A DNA stretch of 64,000 nt. Source: Phyto melanocephala (Eukaryota; Arthropoda; Insecta; Diptera; Rhinophoridae). The stretch covers positions 20,933,201 to 20,997,200 of the forward strand of contig OW799235.1 in assembly GCA_941918925.1 (NCBI GenBank). Direction: 5' to 3'. Numbering within the stretch: the stretch's first letter is position 1; each line of letters starts with the position of its first letter. The notes under the pieces were generated by a model that worked only from the letters and a program-made list of their open reading frames with translations, did no database searches and was not told the DNA's origin. The translations under genes were made by a program, and so were the position numbers. Positions 10,711 through 23,660 of the stretch are shown one piece after another.

Positions 10711-11935
10711 CCCTGTGGTGCACAAATGTATATAAAGCTTTGTCATTCCGTTTGTAATTTCTACAATTTTTATTTTCGACCCAATAAAGTATATTGATGT
10801 TCTCGTGCATTTTACGAAATGTAGTTTTTCAGTGATTTCAATACATTTCATACAAATACATCTCGACACAAAAATTTAACGCAATAGTATCAAAAATAAG
10901 AGTTTTACAAGCAGATTTACAAAAGAAATTATATTACGATAATACAGTTTCTGTTACGTTTCTACCTTCTCTTGTAAAATTATAATTATTTGAGTTAGGG
11001 CCTTCTACATGTGACCATCGATATATTTTCTGAAAGCTTACGAATGGAGTCCATTCAGCTACGTCTTTCTGTTTGTGTTGGTTGAAATCATCTTTTAGAA
11101 GTAACCATATGTTCCATAAATTTATGTATGGTATCAATCTTATGTAAATATCCGGTAATGAATCGCTATTGAGATTCAGCACAATCGCCTCATAATTTTC
11201 TGAGATATGAGCAAATAAATACGAGTGCCTCTGATTTTTTCCTATATTTTTACCACCAAAATTAAAATTTTTCAGCCATAGAATAATTTATAGGTACGTT
11301 TGCTACTATTTGTAGATATAATATGCCTCTGGAGATATTCGTGAAAAATTTTGGAAAAAGCGTGCTCTAATCGGTAAAGTTATAGGCGAAAAATTTTTTT
11401 TAAATATATATTCCACAAATTTACAAACTAAAATAAATTTTTTTCAACTACTACACAACCAAGAGAGTCAATATTGGTATCATCTGAAAGGACTTGACTA
11501 GCGCAATACCAACACTATAAAAAAATTAAAAATCATGTTGGTCAAAACAAAATGGCGGACAATAAATTTATATATGGGCCAAATCTGGTATTTTAAAATG
11601 TAACTTCTTCAACCCCGACAATATTAGTATCAAATGCAAGCGCTTGACGAGGAGAAAGAGTAAATTATTAAAAAAAATGTCAAATTCAAGATGGCGTCTA
11701 AAACAAAATGGCGGAACAATTTTTTGTAAACCCATCAATATTGGTATCAAATGAAAGGGCTTGACTAGTACGATACAGATAACTAAATACGTTAGAATTC
11801 AAAATCGAAGATGGCGTCGAAAATAATTAAGAAAAATGGCGTATTACATAAAATATGGGTTAAGCTACGATATGGAATTTTACCTGTGTACATGATGGTG
11901 AAGGGTATTATCAGATCAGAGACTTTTACTTGTTT
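10711..11935 (+). repeat. Family A dispersed repeat copy
   Basis: It begins ATACCCTGTGGTGCA with TTTGTCATTCCGTTTGTAA close behind. It contains repeated blocks of the form ATTGGTATCAA(A/T)..AAAGGGCTTGACTAG, and stretches reading AAGATGGCGTC or AAAATGGCGGA. It ends GATGGTGAAGGGTATTATCA...TACTTGTTTT. The same order of boxes recurs at 16535-17532, 40480-41455 and 63180-63810. Class unknown; no long coding frame. Confidence 0.75.
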
Positions 11936-13360
11936 TTTTTTTTGCTTCTAAACAATTTTGTTCGAAACATGGAACAAAATTTTTCTGCAAATGTTGCCAA
12001 AGATAAATAATATAACAGAAGTTCCATAGGAGCTGCAGTGTTTGACTTTGTGAAAAAACTATTTGCAATCGTGTCCTTTACCTCATATCTCAGCTTGCAC
12101 TATATCCACATAACTGTGTTTTAATAGCGAAATTGTCGAAAGCATATCTAATATATTGATACCATATAAAAGTCCGAAGTATACGTGGGAGCTTAAAAAA
12201 GTTGATTTCAACATCCTACGGATAGACAGTCCATCTATAAGGATTCAGAATATATATACTTTATGGGTTCACAAATAAATACTGCACAAACGGATTGACA
12301 AATATATACCATTATACACCCTCGTGGTAAAAATTATAATATACACTTATGTTAGAGTGATAAAATTCATTTGAAAGTGAAATTAAATTCAAATTCTGCT
12401 TGGAAGAATGTGTGCAAACTTCTTCTAAATTGGCACATAAATTTATACAAATTAGTAGAGTATTCTTTATACGGAAAGTTGGGATTAAACGTATCAAGGT
12501 AACCGCTACCAACAAATTTAACTCAGATCTTAAAACATAAAATTTCACATTCATCTATAAATTTTTATCTATATAGAAATAATATGAATTTAAGCAGAAG
12601 CCCTATATGAGAAGTGGTCGTTAAAGTAGTACTATCACCTTAATTTTCTAGTTTTAAAGTAACATCGGCCAAAAACCTATACTTAAAAAATTTCAGCTTT
12701 ATACATCTACTGTTGACGGTTTTATTAGATTTTAGAGTTTATATATTTAGTAGAGTAACAGTTATATGGGGGTTGTGCGTTATATGTATCTTGATATGTA
12801 CTTACATATATATGTAGCTCCTTTCGTACTGCATGAATCTGAACATTTTTTCATGACCTACTCTTACATTACAATATTCTTCTTAATAGAACGATTTCGT
12901 TGATTTTTAATACTAAACATTTCTGATCCGTGTATACTTATCTTGAAATCAACTTTTTGAAACTACTTGAAGCTCTTATATGATATTAGTTTATCAGATA
13001 TGCTTTCGAAAATATTGCTATTGAAAATGTGTTATGTGGGAATATTACGAACTGAAATATAAAACTCGAGAGTCCCTGTTTTTTACCCAGACACATATAA
13101 AGTTTGCATTTCATAGGTAACTCCTTTAAACGTTTTACATTTACAGTAAATCATGGTTCAATCGATGGGTCAATTACCTATAAAGATATCGGCGAAAAAA
13201 AACTTGTTGGAAAAATGTCAACTAAAAGTTCTAATTACTGATTTCCTGAATAAGTTTTGGTCACAGTCGCTTCATATAAGTATCAGTTATGGTACAAACT
13301 GTGTGAAGAGTATTTAAGATTCGGCACAGTCAAATACAGTACTCTTACTTGTTTTTTCCT
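11936..13360. repeat. Inverted family A-related fragments
   Basis: The stretch at about 12100-12330 runs in the opposite orientation to the stretch at about 12940-13360. AGATATGCTTTCGA...TTGCTATTGAAAA at about 12999 is the inverted counterpart of sequence near 12120-12150. The left arm ends in a TACACCCTCGTGGT box (about 12315); the right ends ATTCGGCACAG...CTCTTACTTGTTTT (about 13320-13355). Two copies inserted head to head, or an inversion, would explain this. Confidence 0.55.
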
Positions 13361-15336
13361 ACGATTGAACAGTTAATACCTTAACAAACTTATGTATAAT
13401 GTTGGAAACGCAATAAAAATACGAAATAAAATTATCAGACTTGACTAACTTTATTGTAATTGAACTTTCTTGGTTGTTTTTTTTAACGACAAAACTAACA
13501 TTAAGAAACAATTATTGTAAAAGAAATCTGATAACACTGTATGAAAGTACTAAAAATAAATTTCGCTGTACTTAATTAACAAATAATACAAACATCACTG
13601 CTTGCCTTAAAATGTACTTTAGTAAGACGTAAATAAAATAATTATTCTTTGTGGAGTTATCTATTACGGTTTAATATTTATAAAACTAAATAATACTTAA
13701 GATGACATTATTGTATTAGAAAGTAAGTATATGCATTTTGTTTACATGTAGCATAATCTTTTTATATATTTAGAAAAAAAATTAGCTAAAGCTTTGAAAA
13801 GTTTAACGATAGTTCAAAATGTTGATTAACAACCAAAAATTAAATGTCAGTATATAAGCCTCCGTAGAAATCCATACACTATGCAGAAATTATATACAAA
13901 TAAATACAACAAACTTCATTGTTTAGATATGGTATTTAATAATAAGAAGTTTTACTTTTAGATTTTAACATGCAGTAAACCAGCAATAAATAAGCAAAAA
14001 TACGTTTATTTATTCCTTTTATCGATTGATTTTTTAAGATTGATTAAAAAATAATTAACACATCTGAGTGAAAACTTTTGTTTCTTTTTACACTTTTAGC
14101 ACAGTTTTTCTTAGCATAATTTTTTATTAAGCTATTTAAAATATAACTTCTTTCGTTATGAATAATTATTTCTTTGCATTTCTTGTGGTTTGTTGAAAAT
14201 TTAAATTTATTTTTGTAATAATTCTGACCTAAATTTCAATTTTTACTGGGTTACCTCAACGAAATATCTTACTCATCAATACCAATACAAAATATTACAT
14301 ACACACTCACTTTTATGCACACATTTACACTTATCGACTTACACACTTTTCGTAAGCTTTATTTATAAAAATAGCACAAATTTTTGTTAATAATATTTAT
14401 TTTTATTTATTTATAATTTATTTCCGATATATTTTTACTTTTTAAATATGTATACTTCTTATTTGAAAAAAAACTTTAGATTTAAACGTTTTTCCTTCAA
14501 ATATTTATTATTAAAACCTTAAGTTTTGCTTTAGATATTATTTATAGCTTTTTTTTATCACTATTTTCTGTTTTATTTTGCTTGTGTTAGTTTTGGTTGT
14601 AATAGACACATTCACGGCTGCCGAGCAACTGAATTGTTGTTCATTGCAATAACAGCTCAAAATGGCTGTCTCGAATTTTGTCCTGTGTGTATGTTTTGTT
14701 CTTCTTCTTATTTGTAATTTTATTTTGTTATTGTTATGAAGTGTTGTTACAGGAAAATACAAAAAAAAAAATAAGAAAAGGAAAAAACGAAAAAAAGCTT
14801 TTTAGTGACGTCAGCAAAATTTGTAAAAGTTTTTTACTTTATTGTTGCTTTCTGTCTTTTATATAAACATACATATGTTGTTTCTCTATAAACATATCCC
14901 TTCCAACAATTTCTATTCGAAAAGAAACTTATTGGTAACGAAATTAGGTTTAAATTAATAAATATGATATTATTTTCTTATCGAAATAGTCCCATCGTTT
15001 AAGAAAGACGCTCAACCTTTATAATACTAACTACATGATACTATTTAGTTTCTTATATGTCACTATCTAGTGCAAATGTATACAGGTTTCTTTTAAAAAA
15101 CTAACATTTTGTGTATAGTAAACGACTATTGTATTGATATAATTTTATTAAACTGTATAATTTACTAATAAGTACCTAAGGATTGTATCGAAAAAAAATT
15201 TGTAGTTGCATTAAATGAAATAAAACTCAAATCATGCAATAAATAATTTTTTAAAAAATTAAATTATTACGATAAAATTAATCAAAATGGCGGTTAAATC
15301 AACTAAGACTGCTATATTCGGCCATCCCAAAACTAA
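13361..15336. other. AT-rich spacer
   Basis: No gene is seen. Long A/T runs occur throughout. A full palindromic CRE-type octamer TGACGTCA is at 14806-14813. Confidence 0.4.
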
Positions 15337-15700
15337 TAATACCCTTCATCTTTATGTACATAGGTATAGTGACCTCATCGTAGCTTAGGCTAGATTTCAG
15401 ATATAATGTTAAACCTTATTTTGCTCTGTTCCTTCCGACGCCATGTCTGATTTTGATTTTTTTTTACTGATTTTAGTTGATACTCATATTGATGGGGTTG
15501 AGAAAAAATCCTCCGCCATTTGGTTTAGGGCACCACCTTGGATTTTAATTATTTGACCTATTATTTCGAACTCCATTTTTAATTTTTACTCTATCATATT
15601 AGTTTACTGTATTTTACTCATCAAATCCCTTTATTAAATATCAATATTGAGGAGGTTGAATGGGGGTAGATTTTTAATTTCTATATTTAACCCACAGATT
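15337..15700 (-). repeat. Family A fragment, inverted orientation
   Basis: ATACCCTTCATC...GTACATAGGTATAGT is followed by GTAGCTTAGGC, GACGCCAT and CGCCATTTGGTTT blocks. This is the reverse orientation of the right half of the copies at 10711 and 16535. Confidence 0.65.
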
Positions 15701-16534
15701 TTTAAAAATTATTAAAATCAATTAGCGACAGATATGTCCAAAAATTTTTACAAATACACATAACTAAACATTAATGTTATTTATTTTTAAAATATTTATC
15801 ACTATACTAGTAGAGTAAAACAAGTGACTTCTAAGCCACTACTCTCTAAAATTAACTTGAATTTGCTGGCAGGGATATTGCATATAACTACATATGTTTG
15901 CATTTAGGTGCGCAGTTACTATTTGGTATGTAGTGGTGGGAAAAAAAGGAAACTAAAGCCGAGAGTTCGTGGAGATTCTAATTTTATTTGTAGAGCAAAA
16001 CAAAAGGCAGATTGAGTAAGAAGTAAAGATTTTAACGAGTCTCACCTACACAAACACTATACACGGCTGATGTTTCTATTTTGGGAATGTTTTGATTTCG
16101 TTTGACATAATATCGATACTGTTTGTTTCTTGTTCAATACTAGAGAAATATTAACACATTGTATATCTTAAAGTAGCATTTTAAGTCTAGCATTCTATAT
16201 ATAGTGTAGATAACTTTTCAGTGTTAAATGCATAGGTTTCACTGTTACTTTTGCATAATAGATTGTCATTGACAATCATGGGTTTGTCAATCAAATATGT
16301 TAAAATTCGATTGTGAGACTTTACTTTATTTAATTAAGAAGATAAACCTTTTTAATATAATTTCATCTAGAATTGTTTATACATAAAAATCAATATACTT
16401 ATTTATATTAAACATAGATAACTCTACTTAAGCACGGTTTTTGCAACAGAATTTAAATCTATCACAAAAATAGGACTGCGAAATACGCTTAGAATGTGGG
16501 GCAAAATTTTTATAAATATATATTTTATTATTAT
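15701..16534. other. AT-rich spacer, nothing recognised
   Basis: No gene, RNA or repeat boundary was recognised. Confidence 0.4.
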
Positions 16535-17532
16535 TATACCCGCCACCAAAAATATGGTGGGGGTATATTCATTTTGTCAATCCGTTTGTAACACATCGAA
16601 ATATCCATTCTAGACCCAATAAAGTATATATATTCTGAATCGGGGTCTCATTTTATGACGATCTAGCTATGTCCATCCGTCTGTTGGAAGCACGATAGAG
16701 GTGGGACCAAAAAAGCTAGGGGGCTCAAATTTTTCCAGAAACCATGTCCTTCAAACATCAAATAATATATAAGCCATGAAACTTCAAATGTATATTTCCT
16801 GAGTAAAAAAAATATTTTGTTCTCAAAATTGCTTAAATCTATGCATTAGGAAAGGAGCTATAGATCAAAATGTACGAAAACTTATACCGCACATTTTTTT
16901 CTCGGTATATTTAAAATTTAAAACCTAACAAAACTGACAAAATTAGATGTACGATTCTGAAATTTTGCAAACATTGCTTTTTGGTCAAAGGCTTTGTTCT
17001 AACTGAAAATAAATCTGACACGCCCACTTTCTGCTTTAAATTTATATAAAAATATATTCGTTAAGTTAATTAGCAATATTTTGTCATCTGAAAGGACTTG
17101 ACTAGCGCAATATAAGCACTATAAAAAAATTAAAATTTATGTTGGCCGACACTACAAAATATCGGACAATAAATTTATATATGGGTCAAATCTGGTGTTT
17201 TAAAATTTAACTTCTTGAATCCCTTCAATATTGGTATCAAATAAAAGGGCTTGACCAGTAGAATACAGTAAATTATTAAATAAATTAAAATCCAAGATTG
17301 CGTTTTAAACAAAATGGCGGATCAAATTTTTTAACCCCATCAATATGGGTATCAAATTATAGGGCTTGACTAGAAGAATACAGTTAACAACGTAATAATT
17401 CAAAATCAAGGATGGCGTCGGAATAATATAGGAAAATAACGTATAACATGATATAAAGGTTAAGCACGATGTACATGATGGTAAAGGGTATTATCAGATT
17501 CTTCACGGCCGAATATAGCACTCTTACTTGTT
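16535..17532 (+). repeat. Family A dispersed repeat copy, full-length-looking
   Basis: The left end is TTATACCCGCCACCAAAAATA with GGTGGGGGTATATTC, a short inverted pair. It is followed by TTTGTCAATCCGTTTGTAAC, an ATAAAGTATATATTCTGAAT box and a CATCCGTCTGTTG box. The right half has ATTGGTATCAAATAAAAGGG and AAAATGGCGGA blocks and ends GGTAAAGGGTATTATCAGAT...GCACTCTTACTTGTTTTT. The left half is present in reverse orientation at 52388-53345 and in the same orientation at 41456-41880. Confidence 0.8.
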
Positions 17533-17846
17533 TTTAAATTGATTTGTCAATTTTTATCAACATTAATTTCTGAGACCACAGCCTGTATTCTAGTGTCTCT
17601 AACATGTCAAAAAAATAATAAGAAGCTTTAATAACTTGTCATATTTAGAAAATATATATATTTTTCAAAATAAGTTTCTCCTATAACTTTGCCCGTTAGT
17701 AATCAATTTTTCCTACATTTTTTAAGAATATTTGTAAAGACATATCGTACCTATAAATGATTATAAATTAATTAATTATTAATTAGTATATATGTACTTC
17801 ATGGGGTCAAAAATTAATATTCTAGAAATTACAAACAAAATGACAA
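17533..17846. repeat. Weak family A remnant beside an inverted repeat
   Basis: CTTCATGGGGTCAAAAATTAAT...ATTACAAACAAAATGACAAA at about 17795-17846 resembles the box near 53290-53340 of another copy. The rest shows nothing. Confidence 0.45.
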
Positions 17847-18095
17847 ATCGATGCTATATTTTCTCAACCTCGTATCTTAAAAAATAAAATTTTTCAAAAA
17901 AAAACGGTTCATCTTTTTATACTTCGGTGTTTGGTTAAAAGTTTAAATGCAATTATTAAGGAATTGATTGTATTTATGTATATTAGTAGTAACAATATAC
18001 TAATCTTTTTTAGTTAAAGCATAAAACAATCGTTTGATATGAAAAAGTCAAAAACGTATTTTTTAAGATACGAGGTTGAGAAAGTAAGGCATCGA
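17847..18095. mobile_element. MITE-like hairpin element, ~47-bp arms
   Basis: The left arm, TCGATGC...TTCTCAACCTCGTATCTTAA (about 17848-17895), is matched in reverse complement by the right arm ending ATACGAGGTTGAGAAAGTA...GCATCGA at 18095. The arms agree closely except for a few bases in the outer third. The loop is about 150 bp and non-coding. The target duplication is not clear. Confidence 0.65.
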
Positions 18096-20618
18096 AATGT
18101 ATATACATCCTTGGACACCACAGGTGAAGGATATAAAACAAGTAGACTTCTTTCGAAAGAAGCTGTTTGTTCAAAAGCGAATTGATGAAAACGTGCTAGA
18201 CCTAAATGGAGATAAGCTAGTAAATCAAACGGGAGTTATCAATTTTTTGTTTAAATTTTTTAATTGTTTTCAATTATCTAAAAGAAGTTAGCTTGTCAAA
18301 TTTAAAATTTGTTGCATATCATGAGTACTATGGGAATTAGAAGAATTATAAACCCATTAAAATGTCAAATTTATTATAAAAATCTTGGAAAATTCGTTTA
18401 TCTCGAAAGAAGCCATTTTGTCATATGTCCACAGATATAAAAGATATAATTAAAAAATTTTTTTAAAAGCGAAACAAAATAAAATTTTTTTTAAATGTAG
18501 AATTAAACAATTATTTGATTACCTTTTTTCGAATAATCAAATAATTTGTGTACGCAACATTAAGAAGGACTCCAAATGAGAGCCACATCAAATGAACATA
18601 AATTGCAGAGAAATAATTTATAGCGGTAGTGTCATCTGCTTTCAATGCATTTTTCTAACAAAGAAATGCTTTCTTCCCAGTTGTATAAATGAGTGCAAAT
18701 GTGTAATAAATAAATAAATATATTGATTACTGAATTTTTGCAAATACAAACCATAAACAGATTAGTGATCTGATTAAACAGCAAAAAAACTCTCCAGATT
18801 TTTCACTAATTGAAGGATCGCCGCGAATAACGTTGCAAATGACAAAATAGTAATTTTTCAGGAGAGCAAAAAAACGTATTTAAAAGGTTTGATTATCTCT
18901 TTTTTTTATTTTTTTTTTTAGTTAATCAAAAATAATAAAAATAAAATAAATAATGCACAAAGTCAAGAAATTCAAGTTTCAAATAACATATATATAAACT
19001 GTTTTTAATTATTTTATTGGAAAAACGTTTCATATCCAAATTTTTTTTTTTTGTTACGTATGATTTTTCACTATTTCTAAACCTTTTATTTTTTTTTGTC
19101 TTTCCAATTTTTTGACAAATACTTTTCATTTTGTACCTCTGTTACACTTATCAATCACTTTCGACAATTCCGTTCGTAGCATTTTTCTTATAACTTACAA
19201 CGTTCTTCCACTGACTGACTCATTGTAATTGCGTTTTGACGGTGATAAAATGCATAATTATGATATTTTGGTGTTTGAACAAATGTAAGAGAGTAATTTT
19301 AACGGTAATCTGCAAAAAAACAGGTTTTGCGAAATATGTCTTTTACAACGCTATTCACGGCTTTGCTTCAATTACATACTAAATTTTGTTAAGTGTATGT
19401 GCTATTAAAAATATTGTGCTCCCACTTAAAAATAAAATGTTTTCTCTTACTACTACTGCTGCCACACACTAAAGCTTTAAAGTTCAAACATTCGTTATTT
19501 AGTTTTAACTGGAAATAAAAAAGTTAAAGTAGTAAAACAAAAATTAAACACTCTTAAAGCGCATGTCACTAAAATCCTTCCAACGATGACGTCAATAGAA
19601 AATAAGAGCTTTGACATTTGTTGTTATTGTTATATATATGAACATAATAACTGAACAAATAATAAAAACAACCTGCAAATATAATAGATATTAAATAAAA
19701 TAAACACAACCTTTCAGACAATATATAATTTTAACTACACACTAAACCGCTCACTCACATACATACTTATGTACTTATCTACAGACATGTGTACCTACCT
19801 ACATACATACATATGTTAAAGCAGACATACACAGAAACATAAAAAAGTGCCGGTAATAAATATACAAGCAAATTAACATGCCCACACTCATATTGTCTTT
19901 TATACAAGTGCAAATATGAAACATATATATAAAAAAGGCCGCTAAAATATTAAAAACCTGATTAAAAATAACATCATATAACATTTAAGAGTTAAAATAA
20001 TTGCTACAACAAATTGTTGACCAATAACGTATATTCCCCATACAATGAGTAAAATAAACATTTTGTGGTAGCCGAACCTGCGTGGAGTTTAGGAGGTGTA
20101 AAATGTCATAGATCTTTTAATGAATATTTATGGTTTTAAATAAATAATTACTCAAATTTCTTAAATAAATTAAAATAAAAAAAACTGTACTTTGTTTAGC
20201 ATGCATATATTTGAATATTAAGATAAAAGTCTATAAATATATACATATTAAGCCCACATAACAATTTTAATTAAATCCTGTCGACTAACAGCGCATATTC
20301 CATTTTAACACAAACGCTCATTCATAAATGGCCTACGAAGTTGTAAATTTTAGTGAATTTTTAACACTGCCATCACCAAAAAAAATCTACAAAATACAAA
20401 AGCGAAAAAAGCTAAACTGCTAAAATTCAACACACTGCAATAAAAATGTCGTCAGACATTTATTGTCGTTATTGGTGATGTTGCTTTTTGTAGCACCCAC
20501 GTGCAATATTACCAGTGCTTTAAGGCTTTGTTGCCAAAAATTGTTACCCATTCTCTATTCAAAATTAAAAGTAACTTTAGCTACATGTTTGCTAAAATCA
20601 CATTTACATTCAAATACA
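18096..20618. other. AT-rich spacer
   Basis: No convincing gene is seen. A 64-codon frame at 18097-18291 has no recognisable motif and I do not accept it. A full CRE-type octamer TGACGTCA is at 19587-19594. Confidence 0.4.
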
Positions 20619-20658
20619 GTCATGTACAAAGAATAGCAGAGCGTAGTGGTCAAAAATC

Positions 20659-20914
20659 TGTGGTTTTCATGGGCAACTACGTATGTCTTAAAATCAAATT
20701 TTTCAGGAGTGCTACAAAACCGTGTTACTGCTGACCGATTTTTGAATATTTATAGAAGTTACGTTGTTTTGCCATTAAAATAATCGGAATAGGTCCATCT
20801 TATTTGAGAAATTTTTAAAACCAAGTAAAGGCCGTTTAAAACCAATCAATATGGCATTATTAACTCAAAGTCGTATAAAATTAACATACGCGGTTGCCCA
20901 TGAAAACCACAGAA
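20659..20914. repeat. Short inverted-repeat element, ~28-bp arms
   Basis: CTGTGGTTTTCATGGGCAAC at 20659 is answered by GTTGCCCATGAAAACCACAG ending at 20914. The arms continue to CTACGTATG and CATACGCGG with two mismatches. The interior is non-coding. Immediately left, CAGTCATGTACAAAGAATAG (from about 20618) resembles a Tc1-type terminal sequence, but no matching right end was found. Confidence 0.65.
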
Positions 20915-20959
20915 ATATCAATTGCATAAAAGACAAATAAAAAATTCAACGAAACCAGT

Positions 20960-21590
20960 GAACTCGCTAGAAAAAAACATGATTGTGCTATTTATAATTT
21001 AATTTATGATTAGAGTGGGCGACTGTGTTTTAAACATATAATGGTTACAAATTATCATTATTATGTTTAGTTAAAGTATCAAACAATAATCATATTATGA
21101 CTATAAATTAAACGGACTTTGATATTTTCTAAAGAAAATTATTGTTTTTTTTTTAATTTTTATGTAGATTGTACTTACCTTTTTGATTAAAATTTTTTGT
21201 ATCAATACTTTTAAACATTTTAAGTTCGTTTCTTGAACTGTTTCAAAATGTTTGTAGGTATATTTTTTTTACATGTAAATTTTTTTTAAATAATATAAAT
21301 TTATTCAACAAGAAGAAAAATAGTTTGATCATATTATAGTTAAAAAAAATCATACCTTGATGGCCTTGTAACCATGTAACCATACTGCTATTTTTCTAAC
21401 ATGGTTGTTTGTAAGATTTAATACTTTTAAATAAAAAGTACATCATACCATTTGTGTTAAAATAATTTTGTAAAAATTAATTTAATTGATGTTTTAATGA
21501 AAAGTAAACTTTAAATGGTAAAATTTAAACAAACGATTATTTATCGTGACAAAACATATGATAAAATAAAAAAAAATAAATTCGATAATT
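20960..21590 (-). repeat. Diverged inverted copy of the 8931-9662 MITE family
   Basis: Read on the minus strand, about 21110-21040 gives AACATAATAATGATAA...GTAACCATTAT, which matches about 9545-9590. ATTTATCGTGACAAAACATATGA at about 21538 is the reverse complement of the region near 9040-9060. The order and orientation fit one inverted copy. The terminal CACGCAAAG repeats are not preserved. Confidence 0.55.
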
Positions 21591-21719
21591 TAATGTGTTG
21601 GTTGGTTAGTTAACGTGGTAGTTCACTGCACGCAAACAGTCAAGTGGAGTCTGTATGACACCGTTTTGACAAGACCACATCACTCGTCAGTTTCAATGTA
21701 TCTCAAAATAGATCTAAGA

Positions 21720-21990
21720 GTAAGGGTACTAAATCCACCCCGTGGCTGTAAAGTATCTCAGTAGATCATTCAGATATCACAGAGAGGCTATCCAGTACAT
21801 GTTTGCCCAGAAATCTGTGTCTCTCTTGACTGCCAGTGCAGGACATTCGCAGAGAAACCGATTTCACCTTTTCCCTATCCAGACAGCTGCCATTCGATGG
21901 AAGTCCGAGTCGACTTGCATGTTTTCCTAACATTTAGCGACCCGTCAATACCGCCAGCAAACTCGACATGTCCCTCCAACATCGACTAGT
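21720..21990 (-). pseudogene. Non-LTR retrotransposon ORF2 C-terminal remnant
   Basis: On the minus strand, LLAVLTGR, a stop, then MLGKHASRLGLPSNGSC and a degenerate tail with RFLGKHVLDSL can be read. The LTGxxxLGKHAxRLGLxSNxxC pattern is characteristic of the C-terminus of R1/Jockey-like ORF2 proteins before the Cys/His motif. Stops and shifts show it is dead. This stretch is clearly less AT-rich than its neighbours. Confidence 0.6.
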
Positions 21991-22639
21991 AAGTTGCAAT
22001 TAAATGTGTAATTTGGAATATAAACTGACCATCGCACATAGGGGTACTTTGCCAATCTAGCAGGACATTTGGTCAAAAGTAAAATTTATGATATGTAAAA
22101 ACTTAACTACGCAGCTTAACAGACATAACATTTTATATCGTTTAGCGAATTTTCAAGACTTTTGCTTGAGATTTGTCGTTTTGGGACACTGTTAAAGTCA
22201 AGTTGAGTAAAATGCATGGGTACTTACTGACTTCTTACGGTTTTGAGAGGTTTACAATATATTTTTTTGTGGCTAAACTAATAAAGATTTTACATTGATT
22301 TCTTTTTTTCTGTAAAAAACTATATTAACAGCTGCTTGTAATAATTTTTATTTTAAAAAATTGGTTCAAAACGTAAAAAAAACGATTAATTTTTGTTCAC
22401 TTTTTGAGAAAAACCACAAAAGGTTTTTGAAAGTGAAAGCAGTCGCAATCTTAAAAATGTTATACATCACGATAAAATGTAAAATTTCTACTTTTAGACT
22501 AAAAAAACGTTGCCCTTTTTTGAGTCCTTTTTTTAATGATTTTTTAAAAATATCACCATTTTTCTGTTTTTACTCATTTTGAAAAAGTACAAGTGAGTAA
22601 TAAACCTTTCTGTCAGCCATATACCTGTCATATGAACTC
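21991..22639. other. AT-rich spacer, nothing recognised
   Basis: A 73-codon frame at 22361-22582 is low complexity (Lys/Phe-rich) and is not supported as a gene. Confidence 0.4.
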
Positions 22640-23080
22640 ACAGTGAAAAAGTGACAACTAAAATTTGACATGGACTAAGGCCTTATTTAAGAGAGGAAAA
22701 AACTGCCCAAGAAAAATTTTGAAGTGAGTTAGCACTAATAGTGGATGTACCGAAAACTGGATTTGGTAATACCAACGGTGGATGCAGAAGTTTTTTTCTA
22801 ATCCTGAATTTGAATTAATCTAATAAATCAAAGTTATCAAGTGGTCACAAAATTAATTTGCGCAAGTTTGACGATTATTGCTTAGACACTGCAAAACTTT
22901 ACGTTACTATATATCCCTGGCATCCTATGACACCTACAATGCACAAGATGTTAATGCATGGCGCAACTGTAAAAATGAGGCATTGTTGCCTATTAGGCTT
23001 TTATTAGAAGAAGCGGATGGGCCGCAAAACAAACATAAACTTATGCTGACAATAAAAGATGCATTTGTTAAACAAAAGTA
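22640..23080 (+). pseudogene. Decayed fragment of a repeated arthropod protein, probably transposon-derived
   Basis: Readable pieces in shifting frames are VDVPKTGFGNTNGG (about 22743-22785), DTAKLYVTIYPWHPMTPTMH and KMLMHGATV (about 22885-22975), then EALLPIRLLLEEADGP (22978 onward). I recall similar strings (a GFGNTNDGN motif, MTPTxHKxLxHG, ALLPIGxLSEEAxEAxNK) in multi-copy uncharacterised arthropod proteins that look transposon-linked. At least one frameshift is needed, so this is a pseudogene fragment. Family and function are unknown to me. Confidence 0.5.
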
Positions 23081-23656
23081 AAGGAAAACTTAAAAAAAGT
23101 AGAATTTTTCTGAGCAAGGATTAGTTCTTCTTAGGAAAACTTTTTTCCCCTTGATCTGATTTTTCTTATTTTCAAGCTTTACTAGCCTATGACTATAGCA
23201 CATATTTCTAGCAAGTTTCATTGATCCAAAAGTACTCAATAACTTTGAAGAAGCAATATAAGCTAGATTGGCAAAACACCCCTACGTGCGTTGTGATCAT
23301 GTCGTAACCATAAAGTATTTGTTCGCTGTAACCGAATTGTAATAATACAAGTAACCAATATTTACTTGCAATAATTAATATTGCATTTTTATTACGCAGG
23401 TTAATATTTTGAAGTGAACTATTATATATATAATTTAATTTGGTTGTGATAAAAGTGATTTAAATAGAAAATAAGATTTTTATTATTAAGGCTATTTAGA
23501 TGAGAGAACTAATTTAATTGGTCTAAAGAGTAAATGTCTAATACTGTTATGTTTTTTCATTTTTAAATATATAGTATTAGGTCTTTTTACAAACTTCTTG
23601 TATTTGTAACACTATTTTTATTGTTTTAACCATTTTTTAACCAATATTTTCCTTAA
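23081..23656. other. AT-rich spacer before the LTR retrotransposon
   Basis: No gene is seen. It ends at the GTGC target duplication (23657-23660). Confidence 0.4.
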
Positions 23657-23660
23657 GTGC

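Noticed and set aside
18097..18291. 64-codon plus-strand frame
   Set aside because: It begins in a repeat remnant next to an inverted-repeat element, with no recognisable motif.
20618..20655. Tc1-like left terminus as proof of a full transposon
   Set aside because: No matching right terminus or transposase sequence was found nearby.
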